Assembly (NCBI GenBank): GCA_017847875.1
Contig: JAGASN010000038.1
Location: forward strand, 1 to 64,000
Reading direction: 5' to 3'
Source of the DNA: Oscillospiraceae bacterium
GTDB lineage: Bacteria > Bacillota > Clostridia > Oscillospirales > Ruminococcaceae
Length of the DNA stretch: 64,000 nucleotides
The notes beneath the pieces are model-generated. The model saw nothing but the letters and a program-made list of their open reading frames with translations. It searched no databases and had not been told where the DNA came from. Positions 7,727 to 17,002 of the stretch are shown here, piece by piece. The position numbers were made by a program, and so were the translations under genes. Position 1 is the stretch's first letter. Each line of letters begins with the position of its first letter.

Positions 7727-9553
7727 TCAGTCAACGTTCTTTTTAAAACGCGCTTTCATTCTCATATTGTTATCAAGAATCTTTTTGCGGATTCTGATAT
7801 TTTTGGGAGTTACTTCAAGAAGTTCGTCATCCTTGAGGAATTCAATGGAAGCTTCAAGGCTCATTCTCTTATAAGGAACAAGGCGGAGAGCATCATCGGA
7901 ACCGGAAGCGCGGGTGTTGGTAAGATGTTTGGTTTTGCAAACGTTAACGGCAATGTCTTCCGCTTTGGGAGATGCGCCGACAACCATTCCTTCATAAACC
8001 GGAACACCGGGTCCGATAAAGAGCTGGCCGCGCTCCTGGGCGTTGAAAAGACCATAGGTGATGGATTCGCCGGTTTCAAAGGAAATAAGGCTTCCGGTTG
8101 CGCGGCGCTGAATATCGCCTTTATAAGGCTCATAACTATCAAAAACCGCGCTCATGATGCCTTCACCCTTGGTATCGGTCATAAATTCGTTTCTGTAACC
8201 GAAAAGTCCGCGGGAAGGAATTCTGAATTCAAGACGCATACGGCTGCCGAAAGGAGCCATTTTGGTAAGTTCGCCTTTTCTGTTGCCCATTGCGGACATA
8301 ATGTTGCCGACACAATCTTCCGGAACGTCGATGGAAAGAAGTTCAATCGGTTCATGAAGCTTTCCGTTTATAGTTTTATAAAGAACCTTCGGAGTGGAAA
8401 CAGCAAATTCATAGCCTTCGCGGCGCATTGTTTCGATAAGAATAGAAAGATGCATCTCGCCTCTTCCGCAAACGGAGAATTTATCGGTTGTATCTGTATC
8501 GGAAACGCGAAGAGATACGTCTTTAAGAAGTTCTCTGTAAAGTCTGTCGCGGAGCTGACGGCTTGTAACAAACTTTCCTTCTCTTCCGGCAAAAGGACTG
8601 TCGTTTACACAGAAAGTCATTTCAACGGTGGGTTCGCTTATCTTTACAAAAGGAAGCGCTTCAACAGCATCCGGTGCGCAAACGGTATCGCCTATATAAA
8701 TATCTGGAATACCGCTGAGACATACGATATCGCCAACGGAAGCAGTTTCGCAAGGTTCTTTTGCAAGGCCTTCAATCTGATAAAGAGTTGCGATGCGTCC
8801 TTTATAGTTGGCTTTTTCACCGTGATAATCGGTTACAACAACATCTCTGTTGGGGGTAATACATCCGCGTTCAACTCTGCCGATACCGATTCTGCCGACA
8901 TATTCATTATAATCAATGGAAGAAACAAGCATCTAGAGCGGTCCTTCTGCGTCGCCTTCCGGTGCGGGAATATGATCAAGAATGGTATCGAAAAGCGGTT
9001 TAAGGTCTTTTCCTCTGGTATAAGGATCAAAAGAAGCGGTACCTTCTCTTCCGGAGCAGAAAAGCATGGGGCTTTCGAGCTGTTCTTCGGAAGCATCGAG
9101 GTCAAGAAGAAGTTCAAGAACTTCATCGCCGATTTCATCAAGTCTTGCATCGGGTTTATCAACTTTGTTTACAACAACGATTACCGGATGATTAAGTTCA
9201 AGAGCTCTCTGAAGAACAAATCTGGTCTGAGGCATGGGGCCTTCCGCCGCATCAACAAGAAGAATAACACCATCGACCATTTTAAGGACACGTTCAACTT
9301 CGCCGCCGAAGTCTGCGTGTCCGGGAGTATCGATGATATTGATTTTTACTCCGTTGTAATGAACGGAAGTGTTTTTTGCAAGAATGGTAATGCCTCTTTC
9401 GCGCTCAAGGTCGCCGGAGTCCATAACGCGGTCTTCAACAACCTGGTTATCGCGGAAAGTTCCGCTCTGTTTGAGCATTTCATCAACAATAGTGGTTTTG
9501 CCGTGGTCAACGTGGGCAATAATTGCAACGTTTCTTAAATCTTCACGAATCAA
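7727..9553 (-). pseudogene. typA: Ribosome-associated GTPase TypA/BipA, interrupted by an in-frame TAG
   Basis: Two consecutive, same-frame ORFs make a complete TypA. The first (9553-8936) has the GTPase domain: G1 AHVDHGKTT at 13-21, [14 protein letters not shown]. The second (8932-7727) has domains II, III, V and the C-terminal region, starting at YNEYVGRIG. They are separated by one TAG codon (8933-8935). Read through, the protein is about 608 residues, normal for TypA, with no frameshift or lost sequence. Homologues read ...PLQ or ...PFQ here, so TAG replaces a conserved Gln (one C-to-T change from CAG). The next codon is ATG, so re-initiation is possible. Start is TTG after AAGGAAGG. It is either a recent nonsense mutation, an assembly error, or a recoded or suppressed codon. 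Confidence 0.9.
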
Positions 9554-9603
9554 AATTTTTTCTTCCTTCCTTGTGGGATCGGTTTCCCGGAATAAATAAA
9601 CAT

Positions 9604-9627
9604 AAAAAACGGACAGTTCCCCGTTTT
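9604..9627 (-). terminator. Terminator of the ydbC-like gene
   Basis: AAAACGG (9606-9612) pairs with CCGTTTT (9621-9627), followed on the minus strand by a six-T run; lies between the ydbC-like gene and typA. Confidence 0.6.
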
Positions 9628-9691
9628 GTCAATCGTGGGAAATGCCCGTTATTGGACAAATCTCTTTTGGTCTGTCGCCGGATTTTTTAAA

Positions 9692-9934
9692 TCAGTCCGG
9701 AAGATCTTCGGTGGGAAGATCGAGGTTTTCAAGAAGTCTGCGGAGTTCGCCGAGTTCTTCAGCGGTAAAGGTAAGACCTTTTGCCATTCTGCTGTGATCG
9801 GGAGCCCATTCGCGGATATCGTATTTTGCAGGACGGTCATTCCAGCTTACAAGGTTGAGTTCTTTGGTCCAGCCTCTGGAGTTTTCGGAAATTACGCCGC
9901 ATTCTTCGGTGATTTTATAAGTGATTTCAGGCAT
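9692..9934 (-). CDS. YdbC/PC4-like single-stranded-DNA-binding domain protein
   Basis: The 80-residue protein contains GVISENSRGWTKELNLVSW and KYDIREWAPDH, the pattern of the Lactococcus YdbC family, bacterial relatives of the eukaryotic coactivator PC4 that bind single-stranded DNA as dimers. I chose the ATG at 9934 because GGAGG lies eight bases upstream; an earlier ATG at 9949 would place that site inside the coding region. Stands alone on the minus strand upstream of typA. Role in the cell is not known; nucleic-acid binding follows from the family. Confidence 0.8.
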   Translation of the reverse strand: MPEITYKITEECGVISENSRGWTKELNLVSWNDRPAKYDIREWAPDHSRMAKGLTFTAEELGELRRLLENLDLPTEDLPD

Positions 9935-10171
9935 GTCAAGTTCCTCCATGAAGTTTTTATAGTTTTATGCTTTTATATATTATATATTATAATTATAATA
10001 TTAAAATTTGCAATATCATTTTTCAAAAAAAATATTTTTTTATTTCGTTTTTTTGATATTTATTTTCCAAAAAACGTGTTTTTATAAAATTTGTCCCGCC
10101 GATTTTCGGTTTAACATAATATATACTGCACAGCAAAATGTGTATTACAATTTTTTCAGGAGATAGATTTT

Positions 10172-10354
10172 ATGGAAAACAACGGCAATATTAATCAGCC
10201 TTGCTTCTGCGGAAGCAACGAAGGGGTTCTTGCCATGGCAAAAGTTCCTTCCCAGGCCTGGTGCAATGTTTATGACGGCGCGACAGCTCTTTCCCGCGGA
10301 ACGCTCTTCCCTGCTCTTGATTTGCCTTATCTCGGCAGAAAGGCAACAGAATGA
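10172..10354 (+). CDS. cotJA: Spore coat-associated protein CotJA
   Basis: A 60-residue protein whose core (LAMAKVPSQAW, YDGATALSRGTLFPALDLPY) matches CotJA of Bacillus and Clostridia. CotJA is made in the mother cell and assembles with CotJB and CotJC into the spore coat. The start follows AGGAGAT by eight bases; the stop overlaps the cotJB start (ATGA). The 230-base region upstream is very AT-rich; I could not identify a convincing sigma-E promoter there. Confidence 0.88.
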   Translation: MENNGNINQPCFCGSNEGVLAMAKVPSQAWCNVYDGATALSRGTLFPALDLPYLGRKATE

Positions 10355-10605
10355 ACGAACAAAAAACTCTTCTTTCAAGAATTGCAACCTGTGATTTTAT
10401 TCTTGCGGAAACATCTTTGTTTCTTGATACACACCCGAATTGCGCCGAAGCGCTTGCTTTTTATAAAAAGCATCTTGAAATGAGAAAAAAAGCCGCGGAG
10501 GAATATACGGAAAAATTCGGAATGCTCCGTCACGAAGATTACACCGGTCAGAACACATGGCAATGGATCGAAGGTCCCTGGCCCTGGGAATATGAGGAGG
10601 TATGA
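10351..10605 (+). CDS. cotJB: Spore coat protein CotJB
   Basis: The 84-residue protein fits CotJB in length and features: an N-terminal helix (LLSRIATCDFILAE), HPNCAEALAFYKK, and the aromatic C-terminus GPWPWEYEEV. Middle gene of the cotJABC operon, overlapping cotJA by four bases and ending four bases before cotJC. Function by family: coat component, possibly needed for assembly of the CotJC manganese protein. Confidence 0.88.
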   Translation: MNEQKTLLSRIATCDFILAETSLFLDTHPNCAEALAFYKKHLEMRKKAAEEYTEKFGMLRHEDYTGQNTWQWIEGPWPWEYEEV

Positions 10606-10608
10606 TAT

Positions 10609-11211
10609 ATGTGGATTTATGAAAAGAAACTTCAGCATCCTGTAAAAATATCAAAATGCGATCCGGCAATGGCAAAAATCATTATAACCCAGCTTGGCGG
10701 ACCTGACGGCGAACTCGGAGCTTCCATGCGTTATCTGAATCAGCGTTACGCAATGCCGAATGACAAAGTCAAGGCGACCCTTACTGATATCGGCACCGAA
10801 GAACTTGCCCACATGGAAATGATCGCAAGCATTGTCCACCAGCTTACAAGAAATCTTTCGATGTCGGAAATTGAAAAAAGCGGATTTGCGCCTTATTTTG
10901 TTGACCACACCGTCGGAATATATCCGGTCGATGCAAACGGAGTACCTTGGACCGCGGCAACAATTCAGTCCACCGGTGATCCCATAGCAGACCTTCATGA
11001 GGATATGGGCGCAGAACAAAAGGCAAGAAAAACTTATGACAACATTCTCAACCTTTGTGATGACCCGGACGTCCGCGACGTAATTAAATTCCTCCGTGAA
11101 CGGGAAATTGTTCATTATCAGCGCTTTGGCGAAAGTCTTGAACATGTTCTTGACGGACTCAACAGCAAAAACTATTACGCATTCAACCCCGCTTTTATCC
11201 CCAAAAAGTAA
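10609..11211 (+). CDS. cotJC: Spore coat protein CotJC, manganese-catalase family
   Basis: The 200-residue protein belongs to the dimanganese catalase-like family: TQLGGPDGELGAS near residue 25, the ligand segment GTEELAHMEM near residue 65, and a second helix with HEDMGAEQKAR and ERE...H ligands. It would disproportionate peroxide in or near the coat. GGAGG lies 10 bases before the ATG. Last gene of cotJABC, followed by an 18-bp hairpin. Presence of the operon indicates an endospore former. Confidence 0.93.
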   Translation: MWIYEKKLQHPVKISKCDPAMAKIIITQLGGPDGELGASMRYLNQRYAMPNDKVKATLTDIGTEELAHMEMIASIVHQLTRNLSMSEIEKSGFAPYFVDHTVGIYPVDANGVPWTAATIQSTGDPIADLHEDMGAEQKARKTYDNILNLCDDPDVRDVIKFLREREIVHYQRFGESLEHVLDGLNSKNYYAFNPAFIPKK

Positions 11212-11220
11212 TCAAACAAA

Positions 11221-11258
11221 AAAACAGCCGTAAAGTTTAAAAACTTTACGGCTGTTTT
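11221..11258. terminator. Bidirectional terminator between cotJC and the nucleoside importer
   Basis: An 18-bp perfect inverted repeat (11221-11238 and 11241-11258) with A and T flanks, between convergent genes. Confidence 0.88.
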
Positions 11259-11271
11259 GATAAGTGAAATA

Positions 11272-12213
11272 TTATCTCTGGCCTTTATCGTAAGGAATAC
11301 CTTCTGCTTTAGGTGCTCTGGATTTCTTGGAAGTAAATGCAAGAACAATAAGGCAGATGATATAGGGCAGCATATTGTAAATGGAGCCCGGAATATTGAG
11401 GCTGACAAGGAATTCAAATCCAAAGTAAACGTTGGAAAGTGCGCGGAAGAAACCGAAGATAACCGCTGCCATAGCGATTCTGGTAGGTTTCCACTGACCG
11501 AAGATCATAACCGCGAGAGCAAGGAATCCGAAGCCTGCTACACCGTTTTCAAATTTCCATTCGGAAACACCGGAAAGAATATAGCAGATACCGCCGAGAC
11601 CGCCGAATACGCCGGAAATAAGAACGCCTGCCCAGCGCATTTTATAAACGTTGATACCAACGCTGTCTGCCGCCTGGGGATGTTCACCGCAAGCCATAAG
11701 GCGAAGACCGAATTTGGTCTTATAAAGAGTGATATAAGCAACAACAAGTCCGATAACCGCGACAGCCATGAACCAGTTGAATTCGAAATCGCCGATATTT
11801 ACGATAAACTGTTTTTTCTCATCAACATACTGAATGGTGGAAGAAACGTCGTTGGGGTTGGTTGCTGTATTGATAGCTTTTACGATAACGGTTGCCGCCG
11901 CAGTACCGAGCATATTCATTGCAGTACCGACAATGGTCTGGTTAGCTTTGAAGTTGATGCAAGCTACGCCAAGCAACGAAGAATAAGCGACACCAAAAGC
12001 AATCGCGGCAAGAAGGACACAGATTATAAGTCCGAAAGCGCCCATGCTGTCCGGAGCGTATCTCATCATAAGAGCGCCGCCGAGAGCACCGATTACCATG
12101 ATACCCTCAAGACCGAGGTTGATAACGCCGGAATGTTCAGCAAAGCATCCGCCGAGAGCAACAAGAAGAAGAACCGAGGCAAAAATCAATGTGTACTGAA
12201 TAAGTAATAACAT
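11272..12213 (-). CDS. BMP-type nucleoside ABC importer, permease 2
   Basis: The 313-residue permease has about nine membrane helices and belongs to the BPD_transp_2 (branched-chain/ribose) superfamily; it corresponds to NupQ in Bacillus subtilis-type guanosine/nucleoside importers. The segment GGCFAEHSGVINLGLEGIM near residue 20 is characteristic. Its ATG overlaps the stop of the previous permease gene by one base (TAATG). Last gene of the importer operon. Confidence 0.88.
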   Translation of the reverse strand: MLLLIQYTLIFASVLLLVALGGCFAEHSGVINLGLEGIMVIGALGGALMMRYAPDSMGAFGLIICVLLAAIAFGVAYSSLLGVACINFKANQTIVGTAMNMLGTAAATVIVKAINTATNPNDVSSTIQYVDEKKQFIVNIGDFEFNWFMAVAVIGLVVAYITLYKTKFGLRLMACGEHPQAADSVGINVYKMRWAGVLISGVFGGLGGICYILSGVSEWKFENGVAGFGFLALAVMIFGQWKPTRIAMAAVIFGFFRALSNVYFGFEFLVSLNIPGSIYNMLPYIICLIVLAFTSKKSRAPKAEGIPYDKGQR

Positions 12214-13358
12214 TATTTATCGCCTCCTTCCTGAGTATTTGCTTCCGCAGCAGCTTTTGCTTTAACAGCCTGTTTTTCTTCAGTTTTGTCAATAAGATAG
12301 TTCATTGCATATTTGATGAAGAATACGAAGCCGCAAAGATAAATGATGATTGCGGAAATAAGGTCGGAAATCTGGGAGCAGTACATGGTTTTATCAACAA
12401 ATGCGCCGCCGTTGGTAATGTGCTGAATGAAATAGGAAGAGAAAATTGCGCCGATGGGGTTAAGACCGCCGAGGAATGCAGCTGCAATTCCGTTGAAGCC
12501 CATTGCGGGAACTGCGGAAGATGTGCAGGACCACTGCTCGAAGTCGGTAAGATAAAGGAAGGAAGCGCCGAGAGCTGCAATTCCGCCGGAGATCATAAGA
12601 GTAACGATAATGTTTCTCTTCTCTGCCATACCGCAATATTTTGCGGCGTTTTTGTTAAAACCGGTTGCTTTAAGTTCATAACCGAATTTTGTTTTATCGA
12701 GAATGATAAGAATAACAACCGCGGCAATAATGGAAAGCGGAAGAGCAATGGTAACCCTTTCGTTTCCTGCAAAGAATTTTTCAAGTCCAAGAGTCGGAAG
12801 AATTGCCTGCGGAGCTTCAACGTCAAGATGGAAAGTATAAGGGCTGGTTACTTCTTTTACAGGGGTGAGAATCATGTTGGTACTGTAAAGAGCAATCCAG
12901 TTGAGCATAATACCGGAAATAACTTCGTTAACGTTGCAGTAGGCTTTGAGGAGACCTACAACTGCGCCATAAAGTGCACCGCAAACTGCAGCAATGATCA
13001 TGCAGGGAACCCAACCGAGTCCGAGAGAAAGTGCACAGTAAAGGCATACGCAGATACCAACGCAATACTGACCGGGAGCACCGATGTTGAAAAGACCGAC
13101 TTTATATGCAAAAAGAATAGAAAGGGAGCACATAATAAGCGGAGCTGTTTTTACAAGGGTGTTACCGAAGTTTTTAAGCTGAAGGTTAGTTTTGGAATAA
13201 TGGAAGAAGTTTTTGAGAACTTCGGAAATTGCTTCACCTGCGCCGGTGGGGTTGATGAAAAGAAGAACAACATAACCGACCAAAACACCGAGAACAATGC
13301 AGATAAGAGAAGCAAACAGAGACTGGAAAGCCTCATTTCTTAAAATTTTCTTGATCAT
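12213..13358 (-). CDS. BMP-type nucleoside ABC importer, permease 1
   Basis: The 381-residue permease, the larger of the pair and NupP-like, has an N-terminal cytoplasmic segment, a first helix near residues 15-35 and an unusual Lys/Ala/Glu-rich C-terminal tail. The motif KVGLFNIGAPGQY near residue 86 fits the family. It overlaps the ATPase gene by four bases (ATGA) and the next permease by one, so the three are translationally coupled. Confidence 0.88.
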   Translation of the reverse strand: MIKKILRNEAFQSLFASLICIVLGVLVGYVVLLFINPTGAGEAISEVLKNFFHYSKTNLQLKNFGNTLVKTAPLIMCSLSILFAYKVGLFNIGAPGQYCVGICVCLYCALSLGLGWVPCMIIAAVCGALYGAVVGLLKAYCNVNEVISGIMLNWIALYSTNMILTPVKEVTSPYTFHLDVEAPQAILPTLGLEKFFAGNERVTIALPLSIIAAVVILIILDKTKFGYELKATGFNKNAAKYCGMAEKRNIIVTLMISGGIAALGASFLYLTDFEQWSCTSSAVPAMGFNGIAAAFLGGLNPIGAIFSSYFIQHITNGGAFVDKTMYCSQISDLISAIIIYLCGFVFFIKYAMNYLIDKTEEKQAVKAKAAAEANTQEGGDK

Positions 13359-14893
13359 GCTTTCACCTCATCTCTCTTTGCACCGGCCATATAAAGACCA
13401 AGTTCATCTTCGGTTGTGGTTTTGGGATTAAGTTCGCCGACGATTTCGCCTTCATACATAACAAGGATACGGTCGGAAACGTCCATAACCTCATCAAGTT
13501 CAAGGGAAACAAGAAGAACGCCTTTTCCCGCATCGCGCTGTGCAATAATTTGTTTATGGATATATTCAATTGCACCTACGTCAAGTCCGCGGGTAGGCTG
13601 AACAGCGATAAGAAGTTCGGGGTTTTTATCAATCTCACGGGCAACAATTGCTTTCTGCTGGTTACCGCCGGACATGCTTCTTGCAATGGTTATCGGGCCC
13701 TGACCGGAACGAACGTCATACTGTTCGATAAGTTTTTCAGCATATTTTCTGATGTTTCCTTTTTTGAGGAAACCGAATTTATCGGTAAATTCAGGTTCAA
13801 AATAACGCTGGAGAACGCAGTTGTAATCAAGAGGATAGTCAAGAACAAGACCGTGTTTATGTCTGTCTTCCGGAATATGGCTCATGCCGGAAAGAAGTCT
13901 TTTGCGGATGGGAGCTTTTGTAATATCTTCGCCGCAAAGGGTTATTTTTCCGTTAACAAGAGGTTCAAGACCGGTAAGACCATAAACAAATTCGGTCTGA
14001 CCGTTTCCGTCGATACCTGCAATACAAACAACTTCGCCGCGGTGTACCTTGAGGGATACATTTTTAACTGCGTTGTTTTTATGCATTTTTGAAGCAACGG
14101 TCATATTTTCGATATCAAGAACAACGTCGCCGGGAATGCTTTCTTCTTTCTGAACGTGGAGGTTTACGTTATGACCTACCATCATTGCGGAAAGTTCCTC
14201 AATAGTTGTATCCTTGGTATCAACGGTACCGACATATTTACCTTTTCTGAGAACGCTGCAACGGTCCGCAACAGCTTTGATTTCGTTGAGTTTATGAGAA
14301 ATGAAGAGGATGGATTTTCCTTCCGCCGCAAGGTTCTTCATGATCTGCATAAGTTCATCAATTTCCTGGGGGGTAAGAACCGCGGTGGGTTCGTCGAAAA
14401 TAAGAATTTCATTTTCGCGGTAGAGCATTTTAAGGATTTCAGTACGCTGCTGCATACCAACAGTAATATCCTCAATATAAGCATCCGGATCTATATGAAG
14501 ACCGTATTTTTCGGAAAGCTCAATAACTTTCTCTCTGGCTTCTTTTTTCTGAAGGAAGCCAAATTTGTTAGGTTCAACGCCCATGATGATATTATCAAGA
14601 ACCGTAAAACATTCAACAAGTTTAAAATGCTGATGTACCATTCCGATACCAAGGTCATTTGCGTCATTAGGGTTTTTGATATGTACTTCTTTACCGTCTT
14701 TTTTGATAATACCCTCTTCTGCCTGATAAAGACCGAAAAGAACACTCATCAAAGTAGATTTTCCGGCACCGTTTTCGCCAAGAAGAGCGTGTATCTCGCC
14801 TTTTCTAAGCTGGATAGTTACGTCATCGTTGGCGATGATTCCGGGGAATTTTTTGGTAATATGAAGCATCTCTATTGCATATTGATTCTCCAA
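13355..14893 (-). CDS. BMP-type nucleoside ABC importer, double ATPase subunit
   Basis: The 512-residue protein holds two ABC domains in tandem, as in sugar/nucleoside importers (NupO-like). The first has Walker A GENGAGKST near residue 37 and LIFDEPT; the second has the degenerate nucleotide loop GIDGNGQTE near 297 and the signature SGGNQQK near 413. The start is a TTG (14893) nine bases after AGGAGGG; the next in-frame ATG is already inside the conserved region. It powers the two permeases encoded downstream. Confidence 0.93.
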   Translation of the reverse strand: MENQYAIEMLHITKKFPGIIANDDVTIQLRKGEIHALLGENGAGKSTLMSVLFGLYQAEEGIIKKDGKEVHIKNPNDANDLGIGMVHQHFKLVECFTVLDNIIMGVEPNKFGFLQKKEAREKVIELSEKYGLHIDPDAYIEDITVGMQQRTEILKMLYRENEILIFDEPTAVLTPQEIDELMQIMKNLAAEGKSILFISHKLNEIKAVADRCSVLRKGKYVGTVDTKDTTIEELSAMMVGHNVNLHVQKEESIPGDVVLDIENMTVASKMHKNNAVKNVSLKVHRGEVVCIAGIDGNGQTEFVYGLTGLEPLVNGKITLCGEDITKAPIRKRLLSGMSHIPEDRHKHGLVLDYPLDYNCVLQRYFEPEFTDKFGFLKKGNIRKYAEKLIEQYDVRSGQGPITIARSMSGGNQQKAIVAREIDKNPELLIAVQPTRGLDVGAIEYIHKQIIAQRDAGKGVLLVSLELDEVMDVSDRILVMYEGEIVGELNPKTTTEDELGLYMAGAKRDEVKA

Positions 14894-14985
14894 CTCTACC
14901 GTCCCTCCTATTTTGACTTATAGTTATAATCATAGTACTACATAATTCGATTAAATACAAGCAAAATTTATTTATAATTAAAAAG

Positions 14986-15016
14986 AAAAAGGACAGGCTT
15001 CGTGCCTGTCCTTTTT
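14986..15016 (-). terminator. Internal terminator between BMP lipoprotein and its ABC genes
   Basis: A 13-bp perfect stem (14986-14998 and 15004-15016, AAAAAGGACAGGC) with a five-base loop and T-run on the minus strand. It follows the binding-protein gene by 18 bases, so only readthrough would express the transporter genes, giving excess binding protein. Confidence 0.85.
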
Positions 15017-15033
15017 AAATACTGTGATAAAAA

Positions 15034-16203
15034 TTATTTGAGGTTACCGAGATCGTTAACAGTAACAACGGTGCAGTTGTCAGCAGCAGTGATGGTGATG
15101 TCGTTGTTAACAACAACTTCGCCATTGTAGATTGCTGCTACGAGAGCGTTGTAATCTTCTTCGGTGAAGCCTTCAGCCCACTGAGTGGAAGCAGGAAGCT
15201 GTACGTAGTTGTCTGCGGAAACTTCGGAAACAAGACCGAGGTTTTCAACAGTGCCGCCTACGAATTCGCCGGCAACGATTCTGCCGAGAACGGTTTTAAC
15301 GGTAGGTGCAAGACCTTTCATTGCGGAAGTTACGGTCATGCCTTCGCCATAGAGACCATCGATGATGGGAGCCTGGTCAACGTCAACGCCGATAACTTTG
15401 CCGCCAACTTTTGCTGCTGCTTCAGCAACAGAAGTGTAAACGCCGCCGCCGCAAGCGAATACGAGTTCGGTGCCTTCACCGTACCAGGTATCCATAACTG
15501 CAGTGATGTCAGCATCGCCGTAGAACTGGTTTGCATAGCCCCAAACAACGCTTACGTCAGCACCGGTTTCAACTGCTGCTGCGTCTGCGCCCTGAAGGAA
15601 GCCATATCCGAATCTGAGAACTGCAGGAACAGCCATACCGCCGCAGTAACCGAGTTTGGTGTAACCGAGTTTAACTGCTGCATAGCCTGCGAAATAACCG
15701 GAAATTTCTTCCTGGTATACTGCAGAATATACGTTTTCGGGAATGGTCCAGCCGTTGCCGGTAAGGTCGAATTCAGAAACGTCGAGTGCTACGAATTTTA
15801 CTTCGGGATATTCATCTGCAACAGCGATGATTGCGTTTGCAAATGCAAAACCGGGCATTACGATTACGTTGTAACCGCTGTCGATTGCGTTTTCGATCTG
15901 TGCGATACGGTCATCGTCAGAGTCGGATGCGGGTTTGAAGTACTCGAAAGCAAGACCTTCAGCTTCTGCAAATTCTTTGCAAGCTTCATAAGTGGTCTGG
16001 TTGAAGGACTGGTCAGTGATATCGCCGTAGTCGGTGATCATTGCAACAGCAACTTCTTCGCCAGCGGGTTCTTCGGGTTCTTCGGTTTCTTCGCCGCCTT
16101 CTACAGGTGCGTTGGGTTCTTCGGGTTCTTCGGGCTCAGTTCCGCATGCTGCAAGAGAGAGCATCATAACAAGAGCGAGAAGAAGTGCAAGAATTTTTTT
16201 CAT
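15034..16203 (-). CDS. BMP-family nucleoside-binding lipoprotein
   Basis: The 389-residue protein has a lipoprotein signal with lipobox LAAC and the modified cysteine at residue 20, then a Glu/Pro-rich linker (EPEEPEEP repeats, residues 23-49), then a Bmp/PnrA periplasmic-binding fold with VAMITDYGDITDQSFNQ, typical of nucleoside receptors. It delivers nucleosides to the adjacent importer. Codon use is strongly biased, suggesting high expression. Its own promoter lies at 16247-16275. Confidence 0.92.
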   Translation of the reverse strand: MKKILALLLALVMMLSLAACGTEPEEPEEPNAPVEGGEETEEPEEPAGEEVAVAMITDYGDITDQSFNQTTYEACKEFAEAEGLAFEYFKPASDSDDDRIAQIENAIDSGYNVIVMPGFAFANAIIAVADEYPEVKFVALDVSEFDLTGNGWTIPENVYSAVYQEEISGYFAGYAAVKLGYTKLGYCGGMAVPAVLRFGYGFLQGADAAAVETGADVSVVWGYANQFYGDADITAVMDTWYGEGTELVFACGGGVYTSVAEAAAKVGGKVIGVDVDQAPIIDGLYGEGMTVTSAMKGLAPTVKTVLGRIVAGEFVGGTVENLGLVSEVSADNYVQLPASTQWAEGFTEEDYNALVAAIYNGEVVVNNDITITAADNCTVVTVNDLGNLK

Positions 16204-16246
16204 TTTAATTTTCCTCCCCTGTGTAATATTTTTTCACAGTACCTTT

Positions 16247-16275
16247 AATATAACACATTCCAAAAATAAGTTCAA
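16247..16275 (-). promoter_or_regulatory. Promoter of the BMP lipoprotein gene
   Basis: Minus-strand TTGAAC (16270-16275), 17-base spacer, TATATT (16247-16252). Confidence 0.65.
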
Positions 16276-16317
16276 GTCGATTTATTATTTAACACTAATT
16301 TTTCCCAATTATTCAAC

Positions 16318-16346
16318 AAAAAAACGCACTTTTCAGTGCGTTTTTT
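16318..16346 (-). terminator. udk terminator
   Basis: Stem of AAAAACGCACT facing AGTGCGTTTTT with a TTTC loop, flanked by A and T runs; it separates the salvage genes from the BMP importer. Confidence 0.85.
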
Positions 16347-16352
16347 CATAAA

Positions 16353-16970
16353 TCAGCTGTGGTTTTCAATATATTCTCTTATATATCCGCAGAAAAGATC
16401 GATCGCGGCTTTATTTTTTCCGCCTTCGAGAATAACTATATCTGCATTTTTCTTGCTTGGCTCAACAAATTTTTCGTGCATGGGCTTAACTGTTGTCTGA
16501 TATTGGGTAAGAACCGATTCAAGGCTCCTTCCCCTTTCGTTCATATCCCGGAGTATTCTTCTGCCAAGACGGATATCTGCATCTGTATCTACAAAAATCT
16601 TCATGTCCATAAGGTCACAAAGCTCCTTGTTTTCAAGGATAAGGATTCCATCTATAATAAGTATTTCAGTAGGTTTAAGGGTAATTGTTTTACTTTTGTC
16701 ACGGTTGTGAACAGTATAATCATAAACAGGTTCCTCAACCGCTTCACCGTTCCTGAGCATCTTAATATGTTCAATCATAAGAGCAGTATCGAAAGAATCC
16801 GGATGGTCATAATTTGTTTTGCATCTTTCTTCATAGGAAAGATGGTCCTGAACCTTATAATAGTTATCGTGATGGATAACAGTTACATAATCTTTAAATT
16901 TTTCAACAATGGTATCCGTAAAGGTTGTTTTTCCGCTTCCGGTTCCTCCGGCAATTCCTATAACAAACAT
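16353..16970 (-). CDS. udk: Uridine kinase
   Basis: The 205-residue protein has the P-loop GGTGSGKTT (8-16), the uridine-binding segment HHDNYYK near 33, and the DIRLGRRILRD and LTQYQTTVKPMHEKFVEPSK stretches of bacterial Udk. It phosphorylates uridine and cytidine to UMP and CMP with ATP or GTP. It is the third gene of a tdk-deoD-udk set directly upstream of the nucleoside importer, so the two units probably serve the same salvage route. Confidence 0.95.
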   Translation of the reverse strand: MFVIGIAGGTGSGKTTFTDTIVEKFKDYVTVIHHDNYYKVQDHLSYEERCKTNYDHPDSFDTALMIEHIKMLRNGEAVEEPVYDYTVHNRDKSKTITLKPTEILIIDGILILENKELCDLMDMKIFVDTDADIRLGRRILRDMNERGRSLESVLTQYQTTVKPMHEKFVEPSKKNADIVILEGGKNKAAIDLFCGYIREYIENHS

Positions 16971-17002
16971 TTTAAGCTATCCCCTATTTTTTTATTTGTG
17001 TT

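Noticed and set aside
9935-10171. Sigma-E promoter before cotJA
   Set aside because: The region is very AT-rich; no pair of boxes with correct spacing stood out clearly enough to report.
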